From NCBI GenBank assembly GCA_025765615.1, contig JAIVFJ010000401.1, positions 1 to 47,513 on the forward strand: 47,513 nt of DNA, in the 5' to 3' direction. A program made the translations under genes and the position numbers. The DNA comes from Zopfochytrium polystomum. Taxonomy: Eukaryota; Chytridiomycota; Chytridiomycetes; Chytridiales; Chytridiaceae. This document shows, piece after piece, positions 1 through 11,049 of this stretch. Positions within the stretch are counted from its first letter, which is position 1; each line of letters starts with the position of its first letter. A model generated the notes under the pieces. It was not told the DNA's origin. It made no database searches and was given only the letters and a program-made list of their open reading frames with translations.

Positions 1-421
1 AAAACAACGGCGTCGCGGTCCCAGAGTTCCGTCTCCCCTTCGCCATCCCCGTCGCGTCCTCCTGCCCGCGGCGCTCTTTGCGTACGGCTGGTCCGCCCAG
101 CAACAGGCCCACTGGCTCGCCCCCGACGCCGCCATCGCCGTGTTTGCGTTCTGCTTTGCCGTGCCGTTTCAGATCATTCAGATTTACCTCGTCGACTCGT
201 ATAGACGGTACGCCGCGAGCGCCATGGCCGCGGCAACGTTTTTGAGGTCGTGCGCCGGGTTCGCGTTTCCGCTGTTTGCCGGGAGCATGTACGACCGGCT
301 AGATTATGGGTGGGGAAACTCGGTGCTGGCGTTTGTCGCGGTCGTTGGGATCCCGGCACCGTTGCTGGTGTACAAGTTTGGAGCGTATTTGAGGGCCAAG
401 AGTACGTACGCTGCGGGGTGA
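1..421 (+). CDS. MFS drug/polyamine transporter (DHA1 type), 3' end, frameshifted
   Basis: This is the C-terminal part of a 12-helix major facilitator; the 5' part lies outside the window. The protein ends with [17 protein letters not shown], a membrane stretch rich in small residues, and the tail [10 protein letters not shown]. It is a close paralog of the MFS gene on the minus strand at 32105-33879, whose tail is almost the same. The first 56 bases encode NNGVAVPEFRLPFAIPVA in one frame, and the following LLPAALFAYGW continues in another. Comparison with the paralog ([14 protein letters not shown]) suggests that one G is missing near position 56. DHA1 transporters export drugs or polyamines across the plasma membrane by proton antiport; the substrate cannot be told here. 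The family call is firm, but whether the break is real or a sequencing error is open. Confidence 0.8.
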   Translation, partial: KQRRRGPRVPSPLRHPRRVLLPAALFAYGWSAQQQAHWLAPDAAIAVFAFCFAVPFQIIQIYLVDSYRRYAASAMAAATFLRSCAGFAFPLFAGSMYDRLDYGWGNSVLAFVAVVGIPAPLLVYKFGAYLRAKSTYAAG

Positions 422-563
422 ACGGTGGAGTGGGGGTATAGGCTTGGATATCCTTGTTTGTTGATGGTTTCGGGGCCCCCGTGTGATAGATTTTCCCACT
501 TGAAAATAATGTTAACTTCGGAACCTCGTGTTGATCATAAAGAATGCTTCCGCGGTAAGATAC

Positions 564-700
564 TCACAGTGCCCTCACAGAAGTCAGAAAGCATACCGAA
601 GTGAGGACAACCCCGTTATCGAACCCAAGCATCTTGGACAAATTAGTGCCTTCAGGTGAACACTGCCTCAACCTTCCCTTCGCAAGAAGAGGCCACAAGA
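564..700 (-). pseudogene. Tail relic related to the F-box/LamG-like locus
   Basis: The minus strand encodes a short stretch with SKMLGFDNGVVLTSVCF. It aligns with SKTFGFDDGIVATSPSF at the 3' end of the F-box/LamG-like relic at 6546-7980. The DNA is also visibly similar across about 100 bases (560-660 against 6546-6650). No start codon or complete domain remains, and the sequence upstream on this strand is ankyrin-like. I read it as a 3' fragment left by duplication. Confidence 0.5.
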
Positions 701-778
701 GAAACGTGCTTTCTTTGGTGTTGTCGCGCTGCGGGACGACAGTCATCCGCTTTCTTCATTGGTTTTTGCTCCTCTCAT

Positions 779-1436
779 TCATCCAACAGAGTTCTTTCTG
801 TTCCCTTCCCAACTTCGCAACAAGTCCATCATTTGTTGATGCTTTCCGCTGTGGCGCTTCACCTTGATGTTTGCACCATCTCCAACAGTACCGCGACGGC
901 TTCTAAGGACCTGGGAACAAGCAAGGTGCAGCGGAGTCATCCCCAGTCGATCCCGGGAGTCGACCTCCACTCCGTAGTCCAGCAGCATCCGAATGGCTAC
1001 AGCGTGCTCGTTCCTCGCGGCTGTAAGCAGCGCCAGGAATCCAGCGTCGACGTCGCCACCGAACTCTACAGCAGCGTCGGCCTGGCTTGGGAGAACGAGT
1101 CCTCGTCTCAACAGCAGCTGCTGCAGAACCGCAGAGCGACCGTAACGGGCCGCCTCCTGTACGAGTGGGCACAAGTCGAGATACTCGAAATTGCTATCAA
1201 GGAAAAACTTCACAGTGTCGCGCGCCTCAATCTATTCTCCGTGATCCAGGAGAATGCTGGCGGGCTTTGATTGCCGACTTGTCGACGCAAGAGGAGAGGG
1301 TCCAAAATCGTCCGTAACATTCACATCAAAACCATGACGTAGAAGCCATTCAATGACATCCACGTCACCCTTCGAGCGAGCACGGAGAATCAGGCGCTCT
1401 TCTTCACCCAAATCCAGCCCCGGCTGATGCTACATT
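779..1436 (-). pseudogene. Ankyrin-repeat protein relic
   Basis: The minus strand encodes ankyrin repeats in one frame. Upstream are DVDVIEWLLRHGFDVN and SILLDHG, downstream EAARYGRSAVLQQLL, ALLTAARNEHAVAIRMLLDY and MTPLHLAC. An in-frame TAG at 1234-1232 sits where related repeats have a Gly-Ala-Glu turn, so the reading is broken before the second half. The 3' end (HQQMMDLLRSWEGN) corresponds to the last repeat of the ankyrin gene at 8730-10470 (HQQVVDFLL). No ATG fits upstream of the first repeat. The fragment is a truncated, degraded member of the local ankyrin family. Confidence 0.7.
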
Positions 1437-1439
1437 GTC

Positions 1440-2580
1440 TCCTCTTGCAACGGCAACGCCTTTTCAATGTTTTAAATGGATTTAGGTCCTGAGATTTTGC
1501 CCAAAATTAGTGAGGATTTGTGCCTGTATCCATACAGTGGTTTTGTATCATCCGAAAAAAGACTACACTGGGGAACGGACCGTTCCAAAACCTGGGATGG
1601 AGATAAGCGGCTGGTGTAACCCCTGGAGGCACAGTAGGGTTTGTTGCTTCTTGCAACAAATTCTGCAAGCCACATGTCTGCAATAAATTCCATCACCAGA
1701 GCTGAGTAAATTGGCTGGAATCCACTCATAAGAAGCATGCAATTAAACATGGTGCCATGGCCCATCAATGTTAGTAAGAGGCAAGTAAAAATAGTCCAGA
1801 GGGCTCACCATTGAAAAGATTGCACAAAAGTTGACTTATTCCGTGAATAGGAACTCTGGATAGTTGATTCTTCCGCGCATTCAGTATGTTTGTGACTGAA
1901 CAGACTTCTCAAATGATTGACAGAATCTTTGATGTCAGCTGTTAGGTGTAACTGACTGGTTAGCAGCAAGAGGCACAAGAAGGACCCAAACCTATTGTGA
2001 TTGTCAGTTATCGTTCTCACAATGCCCATGGGAGAGCAAGCCACCACCAATGCAGACCTGGGCGCTGGCTTGCGCTGTTGACAAATACTCTGAGTAGTAA
2101 GTGGAACAGAAACCTGGTGTTAGCAGTTTTCCTCCTCCTCTGCTCAAGCAGATAATATAGGAGAGGTTTTTACCCTGCGCTGCTGGTCACAGTTGCCTTG
2201 CAACTATTATAGTTTCCATATCATCCTTATGTATCAATCATTCAGAACAGAGTTTTTTCTCTTTCTCTCGAAGTTGGAGAGAAGGACCACCCACAAACAC
2301 TCGCCTCCACTTCATTCACACCTCCACGTGCTGGGCAGTGAAAAAAAACTGGGCCCCAGTCTGCTGAACAAGGTGGTTGACAGAGATGAGTGTCTCACAG
2401 AACTCTGGAATATAGAGTGTGTCTGGCAAGGAGAAAGAGACGCCTTCAACTTGAGTGCATGATCTTTATTTTTTTACCGCACTTTCCCTTTGCGGCTGAA
2501 CTTTTGGATATTACATCTAAGATAGTTCTGTCACTTTTGTTGGGTGCGCCACACATACACAAACACACGCGCAAAAGTAG
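1440..2580. other. Gene-free, AT-richer spacer
   Basis: I see no convincing gene here on either strand. Open frames are short, lack recognisable motifs and have no family resemblance. The base composition is visibly more AT-rich than the flanking GC-rich coding parts. Confidence 0.5.
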
Positions 2581-2581
2581 C

Positions 2582-2866
2582 ATGCGGCGCCGTGGGTGTC
2601 CTCAACATCCCGCACTACCCCGGACTATTAGAGGACGCCGACCCTTAGACAGTCCCCATTTTGCTTCGATCTTGGAGCGGATCTTTGCAATTTATGGCAA
2701 GTGGGCCGCACTGTGTCCCATGGATTCTATTCTGAACCCCAACGGAGAAGACCAGAACAAGACCTGGCAAGACGCGCGCCAAGAAAGTTACCAGGCCTTC
2801 ATCGGGGCGGGAAAGTGGCGAAAACTGACCCAGTCGGCGGGGCTGTTTGATGTACTGGTCTCGTGA
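2582..2866 (+). CDS. Short open frame of unknown function
   Basis: An ATG at 2582 opens a frame of about 94 codons ending at 2866. The product is mixed in composition (ERIFAIYGKWAALCPMDS, QESYQAFIGAGKWRKL), without signal peptide, membrane segment or known motif. The opposite strand is also open across the same bases, so only one of the two can be real. It has no visible paralog in the window. It may be an exon of a decayed gene or chance. Confidence 0.2.
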   Translation: MRRRGCPQHPALPRTIRGRRPLDSPHFASILERIFAIYGKWAALCPMDSILNPNGEDQNKTWQDARQESYQAFIGAGKWRKLTQSAGLFDVLVS

Positions 2867-3174
2867 CTAAATCGCTCGTGACACGACATCTTCCGCCACA
2901 AAAGCTCGATAGCACCGCGAGCCAGTCGACCCGCCCATTGCACGGCAATCTCCAACGGCCGCGGCTCGTCCATTGTCCCGCCGTACATCCACCCCCTGGC
3001 AGCACCATCGTCGGGCCGTCCGTGTGGGCACGCTTTGCACCGAGAGGCGTTCTTCCGGTATCCCCTACGGTAACGCAAAGAGCGTGTGTCCACTAGACTC
3101 CAGAGTAGCGTTTGCGAGGTTTTAGGCAGAGTTGTTTTTAAATTTCTCCTCATCCCAAAGCAGCCTGAATGCAT
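2788..3174 (-). pseudogene. Possible F-box-like fragment
   Basis: The minus frame carries EIAVQWAGRLARGAIELLWRK followed by DWVSFRHFPAP. This loosely resembles the segment after the F-box in fungal F-box/leucine-rich proteins ('...WR..A...LW...'). No F-box core or leucine-rich repeats are preserved, and no start or splice structure can be proposed. The overlapping plus-strand frame (2582-2866) is an alternative. Confidence 0.2.
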
Positions 3175-3422
3175 CGCAAACGTAAGAGCATGGATGCAAA
3201 TAGGTTTTGATTCAGTTTTTGTCTAAATGAAACAGAACAGGCTGCGACGGCGGCTTTGGCGGGATTGAACTTGCTTGTTAAAGAAAAAATTTAAAGGACC
3301 GCTTTGATCAAATTGGAAGGAGAGATTGAAATGATGCCGCGTAGGTATGTGTCTGTGTGCTCAGCCGCATCCGCGCGGACTCCACCCGGGCGGATTCCAG
3401 CTTCGGACCGAGCCAGTGAGAT

Positions 3423-3760
<338 letters not shown>

Positions 3761-3784
3761 AAAAAACAAATAGAAATGCTTCAC

Positions 3785-5276
3785 GTCAGCCCTCGCTCGG
3801 CAACCGCAAGGCGAGCAGTCCTCGCGGTATAGCAGGCCGCACTGCTCTCTACCCTCAACCTCGCGCCGGCGTCCTGCTCGCGCTTCTGCTTCTGGCCTTC
3901 ATTATCCTGCCGCCGCTACCGACGGCCCACGCTGCAGGCCGCACCGAGACCGTCGACGGTGTTCAAGTGCAGGTGAGGGGATTGGGAGACATTGGCGAGG
4001 GGGCTTGGAGGAGCTGAGTTGTGTAGGGAGCGAGTGCGGCCCGGCCTGAACGCTGAGACGAAATAGGTTGGACCAAAGCTCGCGGTGCAGGGCGATCATT
4101 CGACGGTGCACTCGGCGACACACAACGGACATGACGTGATTTACAAGGAGGGCCGCGGCGGCCGGTTGGGGCAGCACGAAATCAAAGCAACGGAAGCTGG
4201 TACTGTACTTTTATGAATATTTTGGCTTCACCATTATAATTAATTATAAAACGCCTATCAAATGCACCCGAACTCTCCCATCCAGCGGGCCAGCTGGTTG
4301 CCGGCCAGGGCGGCAAAATGGTGCAAAAGAAGGTGGGCACGACCGGCCTCGTCGACTGGCTGTACGATCCGAGCAAGAGCCCCGAGGCGAAAGCCAACTT
4401 GCTCAAGTGGGGGAGAACCCCAAGGACCACCCGGGCAAAGTCAAGCTGTCGGACCATGTCTACAACGAGGCCGTCAAGCAGCAGAAGAACGTCGGCTACG
4501 CGCATAACGACGCGAACCCAAGCAATATCCGCGTGCATTATAATAAGGACGATAAATCGGTGCGAAAGGGGAAGTGGGGCTGGGTGAATATGTGGGAGAG
4601 CTATGCTAAGGTTGATTCTCTTCTCCGACTCGTTCGCTTGCAGGGTGCTATTCCCAAAACGGAGTTGATCGACTGGGGCAAAGGTGCAAATTTGAATTCC
4701 TTTGGATCCTCCAACTTTGGCTTTACCGCCTCCTCCCTCGACCGCTTTGCCTGCCGGTTTCATTAACCTGATTCCAAAATTTTTTTTCTCCTAGCCGAAC
4801 CGGGCACGTCCGACCTACGCCGCACTGAGAGACTTGACCGAACAGATATTGGGATGGCGTGCCAAGGCGCCGGGTTCCAGTTCCGGTCTGGTGCGCGGCA
4901 ACTCTACCGGCGAGCAGCGGGCGGCGGGGCGTGCAAGCGGGCTCGCGCGGGGAAGGAAAAGGCATCCACAGGGACGACGGGCAAGGCGGCAGGCGACGAC
5001 TTTGGGCACGGGGTCCGCAGACGATCAGGAAGGCGGCGGCGGGTGGAAAAGTCGCCGGTTCAGAGGCAGCAGGCGAGCCAGAAAGGAAAGGAGACGACGG
5101 TAGGCAAAGCGCAGAAGAACCCTTTGCCGGGAACGACGGCGGCAAAGGCGGAGGCGGCTTCAGTTTCCACCAGAAGGGGAAAGGAGCGGCAAGAGTCGCG
5201 AAGGCGGCAAGGGAAGACTTTCCGCGGTCCCATCGCAGCCAAAGACTCCTCTGTCGGCGGCAAGCAAGGCTCCTAA
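3785..5276 (+). CDS. Putative secreted protein-kinase-like protein (interrupted by one frameshift)
   Basis: Three introns fit GT-AG rules: 3973-4066, 4200-4285 and 4684-4794. The product begins with a hydrophobic leader (LLALLLLAFIILPPLPTAHA), so it should enter the secretory pathway. Kinase-fold landmarks follow in order: a glycine-loop-like GDHSTVHSATHNG, a VIYK beta-3 lysine, an alpha-C-like HEIKATEA, a catalytic loop AHNDANPSNI (HxDxxxxN) and a metal-binding IDWGKA in the DFG position. The fold call rests on these motifs; substrate and activity are unknown. The frame breaks in the G run at 4409-4413, where six G would restore it and five are present. No ATG is in frame at the 5' end: the ATG at 3777 is in another frame, so an upstream exon or a further indel is likely. 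The C-terminal basic, low-complexity tail is open in all three frames, so its end is uncertain. Confidence 0.6.
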
Positions 5277-5279
5277 CAA

Positions 5280-5740
5280 AGAGCAGCCGGTGGCACGGGC
5301 TTCCGGGGCGAGAAAAAAGTGAAATGCGGAGGTGGGTTGCCAAAGGCATTGGAAGTTGCCGCGGTCGCCAACCTTTGGCCTACCAAAAACTGGAGTCTTC
5401 TGTTTTATTGGTTTGTTTTTTTTTCATCCTTCCCGTGCCGGTGGCAATTGTGGCTCAGTTTTGTAGTCGCCGGGCCGTTTCTTCACTGGCAAAAGAAATA
5501 TCGCGTAGTCTTGGTATGATGATGCAATACTTACCCTCGCTCGGCGCCGAAAATTTGTCTGGGGCTGATTCTGTCCCTTCTTGTCACCCCGTTTTCTGTT
5601 TCTGCACATTGCACAGCAGCGCCCCCGCCCGCCCACTCGCCCACCCAATCCCCCTCACGCACCGTCTGCCTGCCTGCCTGCGCCTCGCGTTCGTGCTTCC
5701 TCACCAATAGCGATCGTATCCATGCATTGCAGGAAAGCGA
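5280..5740. other. Spacer, probably 3' flank of the kinase-like gene
   Basis: A T-rich stretch near 5400-5425 and C-rich runs near 5620-5660 are visible. I see no gene or structured element. Confidence 0.4.
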
Positions 5741-5741
5741 T

Positions 5742-6110
5742 CTATTGAGGCAGAGAATACACTGTAACATCGATCGGTGGCGTGCCTGCTGCGCAGCAGC
5801 CACCCAGCATCTGCGTGTTAGTTAATGGCGCAGCGGGTGGGATGAAGCTTGTGCCGGCCCGATCAAAGCGCCTTGGAAGACCAGCCAGTCTGCGATCTCG
5901 AGATGTCTCGCGTTCAGCGCTTCGCTGAGCGGCGCTCGCGCCACAATCCACGAGAAGCCGGACAACGCCCCGATGCCCCGCGATCGATGTGATATGGAGC
6001 GGCATGGCGAGCCTTCCCCTTACGGCGGTGATGGCGTCTGTCATCGCCCCGTCGTCCGGCCAGAGCTCCATTCCGTCCACGGCCGCCCCGCAGTTGACAC
6101 TTGGTGGCCT
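5742..6110 (-). pseudogene. Ankyrin-repeat relic
   Basis: The minus frame contains one clear ankyrin unit, MPLHITSIAGHRGVVRLLVD followed by CGAS, preceded by a weaker half repeat (VNCGAAVDG). The rest of the frame lacks ankyrin spacing and runs to a stop without further motifs. There is no start codon and no flanking repeat, so this is a fragment of the local ankyrin family. Confidence 0.5.
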
Positions 6111-6545
6111 CGCCCGGAGAAAATGAACAACGCTAACGTCGCCGAATCGTTGTGCTCAGGGTCGCTATTGTTGGCACAACCGTGCGCCGGCTGCCCCTGT
6201 TCCAGTCTCATGAGATACTTTCGGCGACTGCTCATTTTCTGTGAGCACGGAGAGGGCACCAATTGATCAGTCTTTTGGATGCGGGCACTCCTCCTCTGTT
6301 TTGATCTCTTCCTTTCTCGTTTTCCGGTTGGACTGCGATATGTTTTGGGTATAAATCCCCGATTTTTTGGCCGCCGGCGGTTAATAGTGCACTGGCAGGG
6401 CGGTTATGGATTTCAGTGACCATCTCGAACTGGTTTGCAGTGGGTAAACGGCGCTTCATTCATCAATCTGAAACTCCGGGATGTCACCATTTTAATATGC
6501 AATTTCTCACTCTCCCAAATGAGCCCTTCTTTTGGTGACCCCGTG

Positions 6546-7980
6546 TTATGATGCTCACACGCGCTCACAGAAATCAGAAAGGATGGGGAAGTAGCAACAA
6601 TGCCGTCATCGAATCCAAACGTCTTGGATGAATCAACCCGCTCCCTCATAGTCCAGCTTACCCGACGGCCCTTGCGCAAATCGGCCGCCCGCTGCAAAAG
6701 TGCCGCACACCCGGCGTCATCCAGTACAACATGACCTGGTCCGGCGTCTTCCTTCATTTCGAACAGAGCTCCGACGTTCTGAACGGCACGCCCCCAGACT
6801 CTAGCCGCAGCGATTTTTCCTTTGAAGGGCAGTGCGATGATGCGCTGGAGGACGTGTTCCGGCAGCAAACCAAACTGATCAAGATTGCCCCGGTCCCAAC
6901 CGTCACAGAACCCCTGCGTCCGGAAGTCTTTGTCGTTTTCGTGGTGTCCACTTGCACTCCGTCGACAAAGAGTGTTGCCCAACACTCCGATCCCGCAATT
7001 CGTTCCAGCCGCAGCGCAGCGTGGTGCCAGCGACCATCTGTCACGCGAGGCCCGCCTGTCAGTTTTACTGCGGCGGAAGCTGACGGTTGGCGGCTCGGAG
7101 AAGACCGCAGCCGGTGACAGGGTGGACACCCAAAAGCGCCAGGCGGCTGTTTCTGTAGGCGTTGCCGCAGCGTCCTCGGTACGGGGTGAGGTTCGCGGTG
7201 GCAAAGCCATCCTGGTCATTGCAGATGTGGAAGCCCATCAAAACGCCGCCAACACGGTTCCAGCCCGCGACGGCGTTCGCAACGGAACCATGCTTCGAAT
7301 GTCCGGCCTCCTTCCGCGTCGGTGGCCGACCTGCGGCTCGCGCGGACTCGGAAACACATCGAACCCGCGCAAGATGGTGAGGACAGGAGCTCTCTTCAAG
7401 CACCGGCGCACGGATATGATGTCGTCTCTATTGTCGTCGTCTTGGTTGCAATCGTCTTCGTCGTCATCGGAGGAGGGGGAGCTCCCTTCTGCTTCTTGCA
7501 AAGGAGCTAGTGCGGGCAGGTCGGTCCGTCGACGGAGATGGCCCAAAAGAGGGAAGCACCGACAGCACGTGAGAAAGGCGGCGCCCACGCTGCAGGATCG
7601 GCGCCGCCGCCGAGTATGCCACCTGCTGGCAAGCGCGCAAAAGGAGGTTGGCAGCGGCGGCGCCAGGGTATCGTGATGGGCGTTTGCATTGGCTCTTTGA
7701 TGTCGACCGGCTCAAGGTTGCAGGAGCGATCGCAGTCTCCGCCAGCGAGCCAGGCGAAGGGAACGGCATGTGGCAAGCAAGCTGCACGATGTCGGAGTCG
7801 GAAAGGAACGGGGCGGCGATTGCGTCGACGAGAATCGTGGCGGGGAGCCGGAGAGCAGTGGCGATGGCGACTTCGAAGGCAGAGTGGGCGACGCGGACGT
7901 GGATGACATTTTGCACGGACACAGCCTGAATGTGCGAGGCACAGTCATATGAACCACGCGCCCGATAAATAACCATTCAC
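6546..7980 (-). pseudogene. F-box / LamG-like protein relic in several frames
   Basis: Reading from 7980 downward, one frame has an F-box-like stretch at about 7853-7760 (LPATILVDAIAAPFLSDSDI, then VQLAC). An acidic linker rich in D and S follows near 7450. Then comes the start of a concanavalin A/LamG-type domain: DGRWHHAALRLE and ATLFVDGVQVDTT at about 7044-6905. The end of that domain lies in a different frame: FGLLPEHVLQRI and FKGKIAAARVWGRAV at about 6895-6770. The LamG halves are therefore separated by a frame change near 6900. No single reading frame or intron set joins all parts, so I call it a decayed gene. F-box proteins normally recruit substrates to SCF ubiquitin ligases, but no function should be assumed for this copy. 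Confidence 0.45.
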
Positions 7981-8261
7981 TCTCTCGCTTTTGTCCCCTT
8001 CGCTTCTGCTGAGTCATTGGCAGCTCACCAAAGGGGCGATGCGAAAAGAATCCCTGCAGCTGCGTCCAGCACCACCACAGCGTGTCTAGATCCGCTGCGG
8101 TGAGTCTATGTCGTTGCATCCAGTCGGTGATCACAAGCTGCGGTGTGTGCATGGATTCACGACGTGAGAGACCCCGAATCCCGCCCTTCTTTGAGGAGTA
8201 ACTCGCCTTTTAAAAGTGAAAAAACAACATTCAAATTGGATCGAGGGGCTCCACAACCCGT

Positions 8262-8450
8262 TCAAATCCGCGTAAAATGACGCCTCACACAGACCAACAG
8301 GGCATTCGCGGCTTCCATTTGCCCCTCCGCACACCCAACGTGCAGCGGCGTCATCTCCGTCAGATCCCGGCCGTCGACAGGCGCCCCATAGTCCAGCAGC
8401 GCCTGGACTACTTCCAAGCGTCCGTTCGACGCGGCCGTGTGCGGGCGGTG
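8262..8450 (-). pseudogene. Ankyrin-repeat relic
   Basis: The minus strand reads TAASNGRLEVVQALLDYGAP, then MTPLHVGCAEGQMEAANALL, and then a stop. This is about one and a half clear ankyrin units. No start codon or further repeats are seen upstream. It is oriented away from the larger ankyrin gene at 8730-10470. Confidence 0.6.
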
Positions 8451-8729
8451 GGACTAGTTGGCAGGCGTTGGTGGATTGGCTGTGTGGCTCTCGCTGGCTC
8501 TGACCCGACAGCTCAAGATCTGACAAGTTGCTGCGCCACGAAAAAGGGGCAGGAGACTGGAGGGTACCCAAAGCACTTCGACAGGGTATAAGTCGGATAT
8601 GCTGGGTCTGATGTCGAAGGAGCCGGTGAGCGCCACAGACTAAACGCTCCTCTTGACGATTCGATCAGTAACGAGTCCGCTCGTGCGCCGCTTTTCGCAG
8701 GGCGGCAAGTTCCGTCCTGCGGCTCCTAT

Positions 8730-10470
8730 GGAACAGGTCGATGTGATTCAGCCACTGGTCGGGGCAAACCGCCGCCGTGGCAGCGGAAGTGACGGAGAAC
8801 GAGGCTCACCTCGAAGTGGTGCGCCTACTGCATCAGAAGGGAGCAGAGTTTCTGTTTCAAGATTTGGCCGATCATCCGCTGGTCAGCGCGAGCCGTACGG
8901 CCATAACGCTGTGGTTGAATACTATCTGAACCACGGTGCGGACATCAACTTGAAATCGAAACAAGGGTGGTCGCCACTATTCTTCGCCTGCCAGGCTAAT
9001 CGCGTGGCCACAGCGGAGGTACTGCTTGCTCGAGCAGCAGCTGTGAATGCTACCGCCGACGACGGATCGACTCCACTCCACGTTGCATCACTAAATGGCC
9101 ACTCACAGCTCGTTGAAATTTTGCTGAACCACGGAGCGAATCCCAACATCAGGAACGGTAGAAGTTTTACAGCTTTGGCCGAAGTATGCAGAACAGGTCG
9201 CGTGGATATTGCGGAAATCTTACTGCTGCGTGGAGCTGATGCGAACATTCGACGGGGCGGCGGGTTTCTGACTCCGTTTCAAGTCGCCATAGAAAACGGT
9301 CACGTTGAGATCGTGCGACTGTTGTATCAGAATGGAGAAAATCTTTCCTTCCATGCACGCTCGAATCTCCTGACTACTGCGTGCAACTTTGGGCGCACTC
9401 GAGTTGTAGAATACTTTCTCGACAACGACATCGACGTCAACAGGAACGATTGGTCGCCATTGCATGCAGCGTGCATGAACGGCCACGCGGAAACCGCAGA
9501 ATTTCTGTTGGCGCGAGGCGCAGATGTGAACGCCGCCGCGGACGAGGGCTTAACGTCGCTTCACGTTGCTGGCAACCGCAAAGTTGCAGACTTGCTGCTG
9601 AGGCACTCTGCGAATGTGGACGCCCGTAACGACAGCAACCAGACGCCCCTGCATACGGTAAGCGTGCACGGAAGCTCGCACGTGGCGAAACTTTTAGTAC
9701 AGCGTGGAGCCGACTTGGAAGCGCGAGACGCGGATGAGCTGACACCGCTTCTTTTTGCCGCGGTACGAGGCAAGCTGGGGACAGTAATCACGCTGGTCGA
9801 GGCTGGCGCCGAGCTCGGTGCTACCGTGGGCGCGGAGAAATGGACGGTGTTGGACCTTGCGGTGAGCGAAGGGAAGTTAAATGTCGTCCGTTGGCTTTTC
9901 CAGTATACAAACGGCGCTGGGCTGCTCGAAGAGGAAAAACTGCTTGGAGACCGCGAGCTGGAAAGGTCACTTGGATGTGGTGGACTTTCTTATCGACCGC
10001 CGTGTCGGAAATATTGACTTTTATCGGCTGGTCTACAAGGCGGCGCGTCACGGTCGCTCCGCCGTCGTCGAGTTGCTGGTGAATCAAGAGAACGCTCTGC
10101 TCAGCCAAGCCGACCGCGTTCACGAGATTGCTGACGGCTTCGACGATGCATCCTTGGCGCTGATCGCAGCCACAAGGAACGGGCACGTGGAGATCATGCG
10201 GGTGCTGCTGGATAACGGTGTGGCCGTGGACTCTTGGGATTCCAAGAAGATGACGCCGTTGCACGTTGCTTGCGCGGCGGGACAGCTGGAAGCCGTCAAG
10301 CTCCTACTGGAGGCAGGTGCGGACATGCGGCCTGTGCGGACGGTCTGACACCATTGTTGTTAGCGGGAGGGAACGGACATCAGCAGGTTGTGGATTTCCT
10401 GCTCCGCGGGGAAACCAGCCGAGCCAATGTGTCAAGTTTGGGGTTGAAGACCAGAAATCCGCACTTCTGA
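8730..10470 (+). pseudogene. Large ankyrin-repeat protein gene, three frame breaks
   Basis: At least 14 ankyrin units are visible, for example GSTPLHVASLNGHSQLVEIL, WSPLHAACMNGHAETAEFLL and MTPLHVACAAGQLEAVKLLL. The longest uninterrupted stretch runs from about 8900 to 9945. The N-terminal repeat (HLEVVRLLHQKGAEF) is in a different frame and joins near 8900. A second break, near 9945, looks like an extra T (CTGCTTGG where CTGCTGG would keep the frame). A third lies near 10330, after which DGLTPLLLAGGNGHQQVVDF continues. The first ATG in the area is at 8729, but it belongs to the wrong frame for the first repeat. Ankyrin arrays bind partner proteins; no catalytic domain is attached. The gene may be intact in the organism if the indels are sequencing errors, otherwise it is decaying. 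Confidence 0.75.
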
Positions 10471-10900
10471 GGCTATGGCCAGATTACCGGCTAGCCTTTC
10501 CTTTGCGTGGAGTAAAAACAGTATCGCACTGCATACTCTGTTACAATGTGTGGAGTGCTAAAGCGCCAAATGCATTCGCTCGTAGAACTCAGAGTAGCGA
10601 TTCTCGTCGATAACTCCCTTGTGTTTTCCAGTTTTTGCCAGCGATGTCCGTTCGACCGGAATCCCCATTTCGAACCTTAACGCCCGCCCGATTTGCAAAA
10701 GTTCCAGCCTCAATGTGCTATGCATGATCGTTTGACAGATGGCATATCACTCTTCGTGTAAACGGGAAATAAACAACTTCATTTTAAGCCTCGTAATTAC
10801 TACGAACATTGGCACAACGATTGGAAACTGCACAACTTCAATATATATTTTCTGGAGTGGTCGGGGTGACCGTGTTAAGCGCCACCTGTTCGAACGAGAT
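10470..10900. other. Spacer without a gene
   Basis: Nothing coding is evident. An AT-rich stretch with ATATATATTTT lies near 10840-10850, about 200 bases before the first RRM gene. Confidence 0.4.
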
Positions 10901-10902
10901 GT

Positions 10903-10934
10903 GCGTGTGTGTGTGTTTGTGTGTGTGTGTTCGG
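10903..10934. repeat. (GT)n microsatellite
   Basis: A short GT repeat that ends exactly where homology to exon 2 of the other RRM copies begins, so it marks the truncation point of RRM copy 1. Confidence 0.85.
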
Positions 10935-11049
10935 ATGCGTAGGTAAGGCGACGTGGGATTTTGGTGGCACAGCGCGAAGGTTTCTCTTGCGATCATGCTC
11001 ACGTGTCCCCACTCTCTTCGCACCTGTGGCTCCTGCCCACCGACTGCTC

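Noticed and set aside
4611..4643. A 33-base GT...AG segment in the kinase-like gene as an intron
   Set aside because: Too short for splicing and a multiple of three without a stop, so it is kept as coding sequence.
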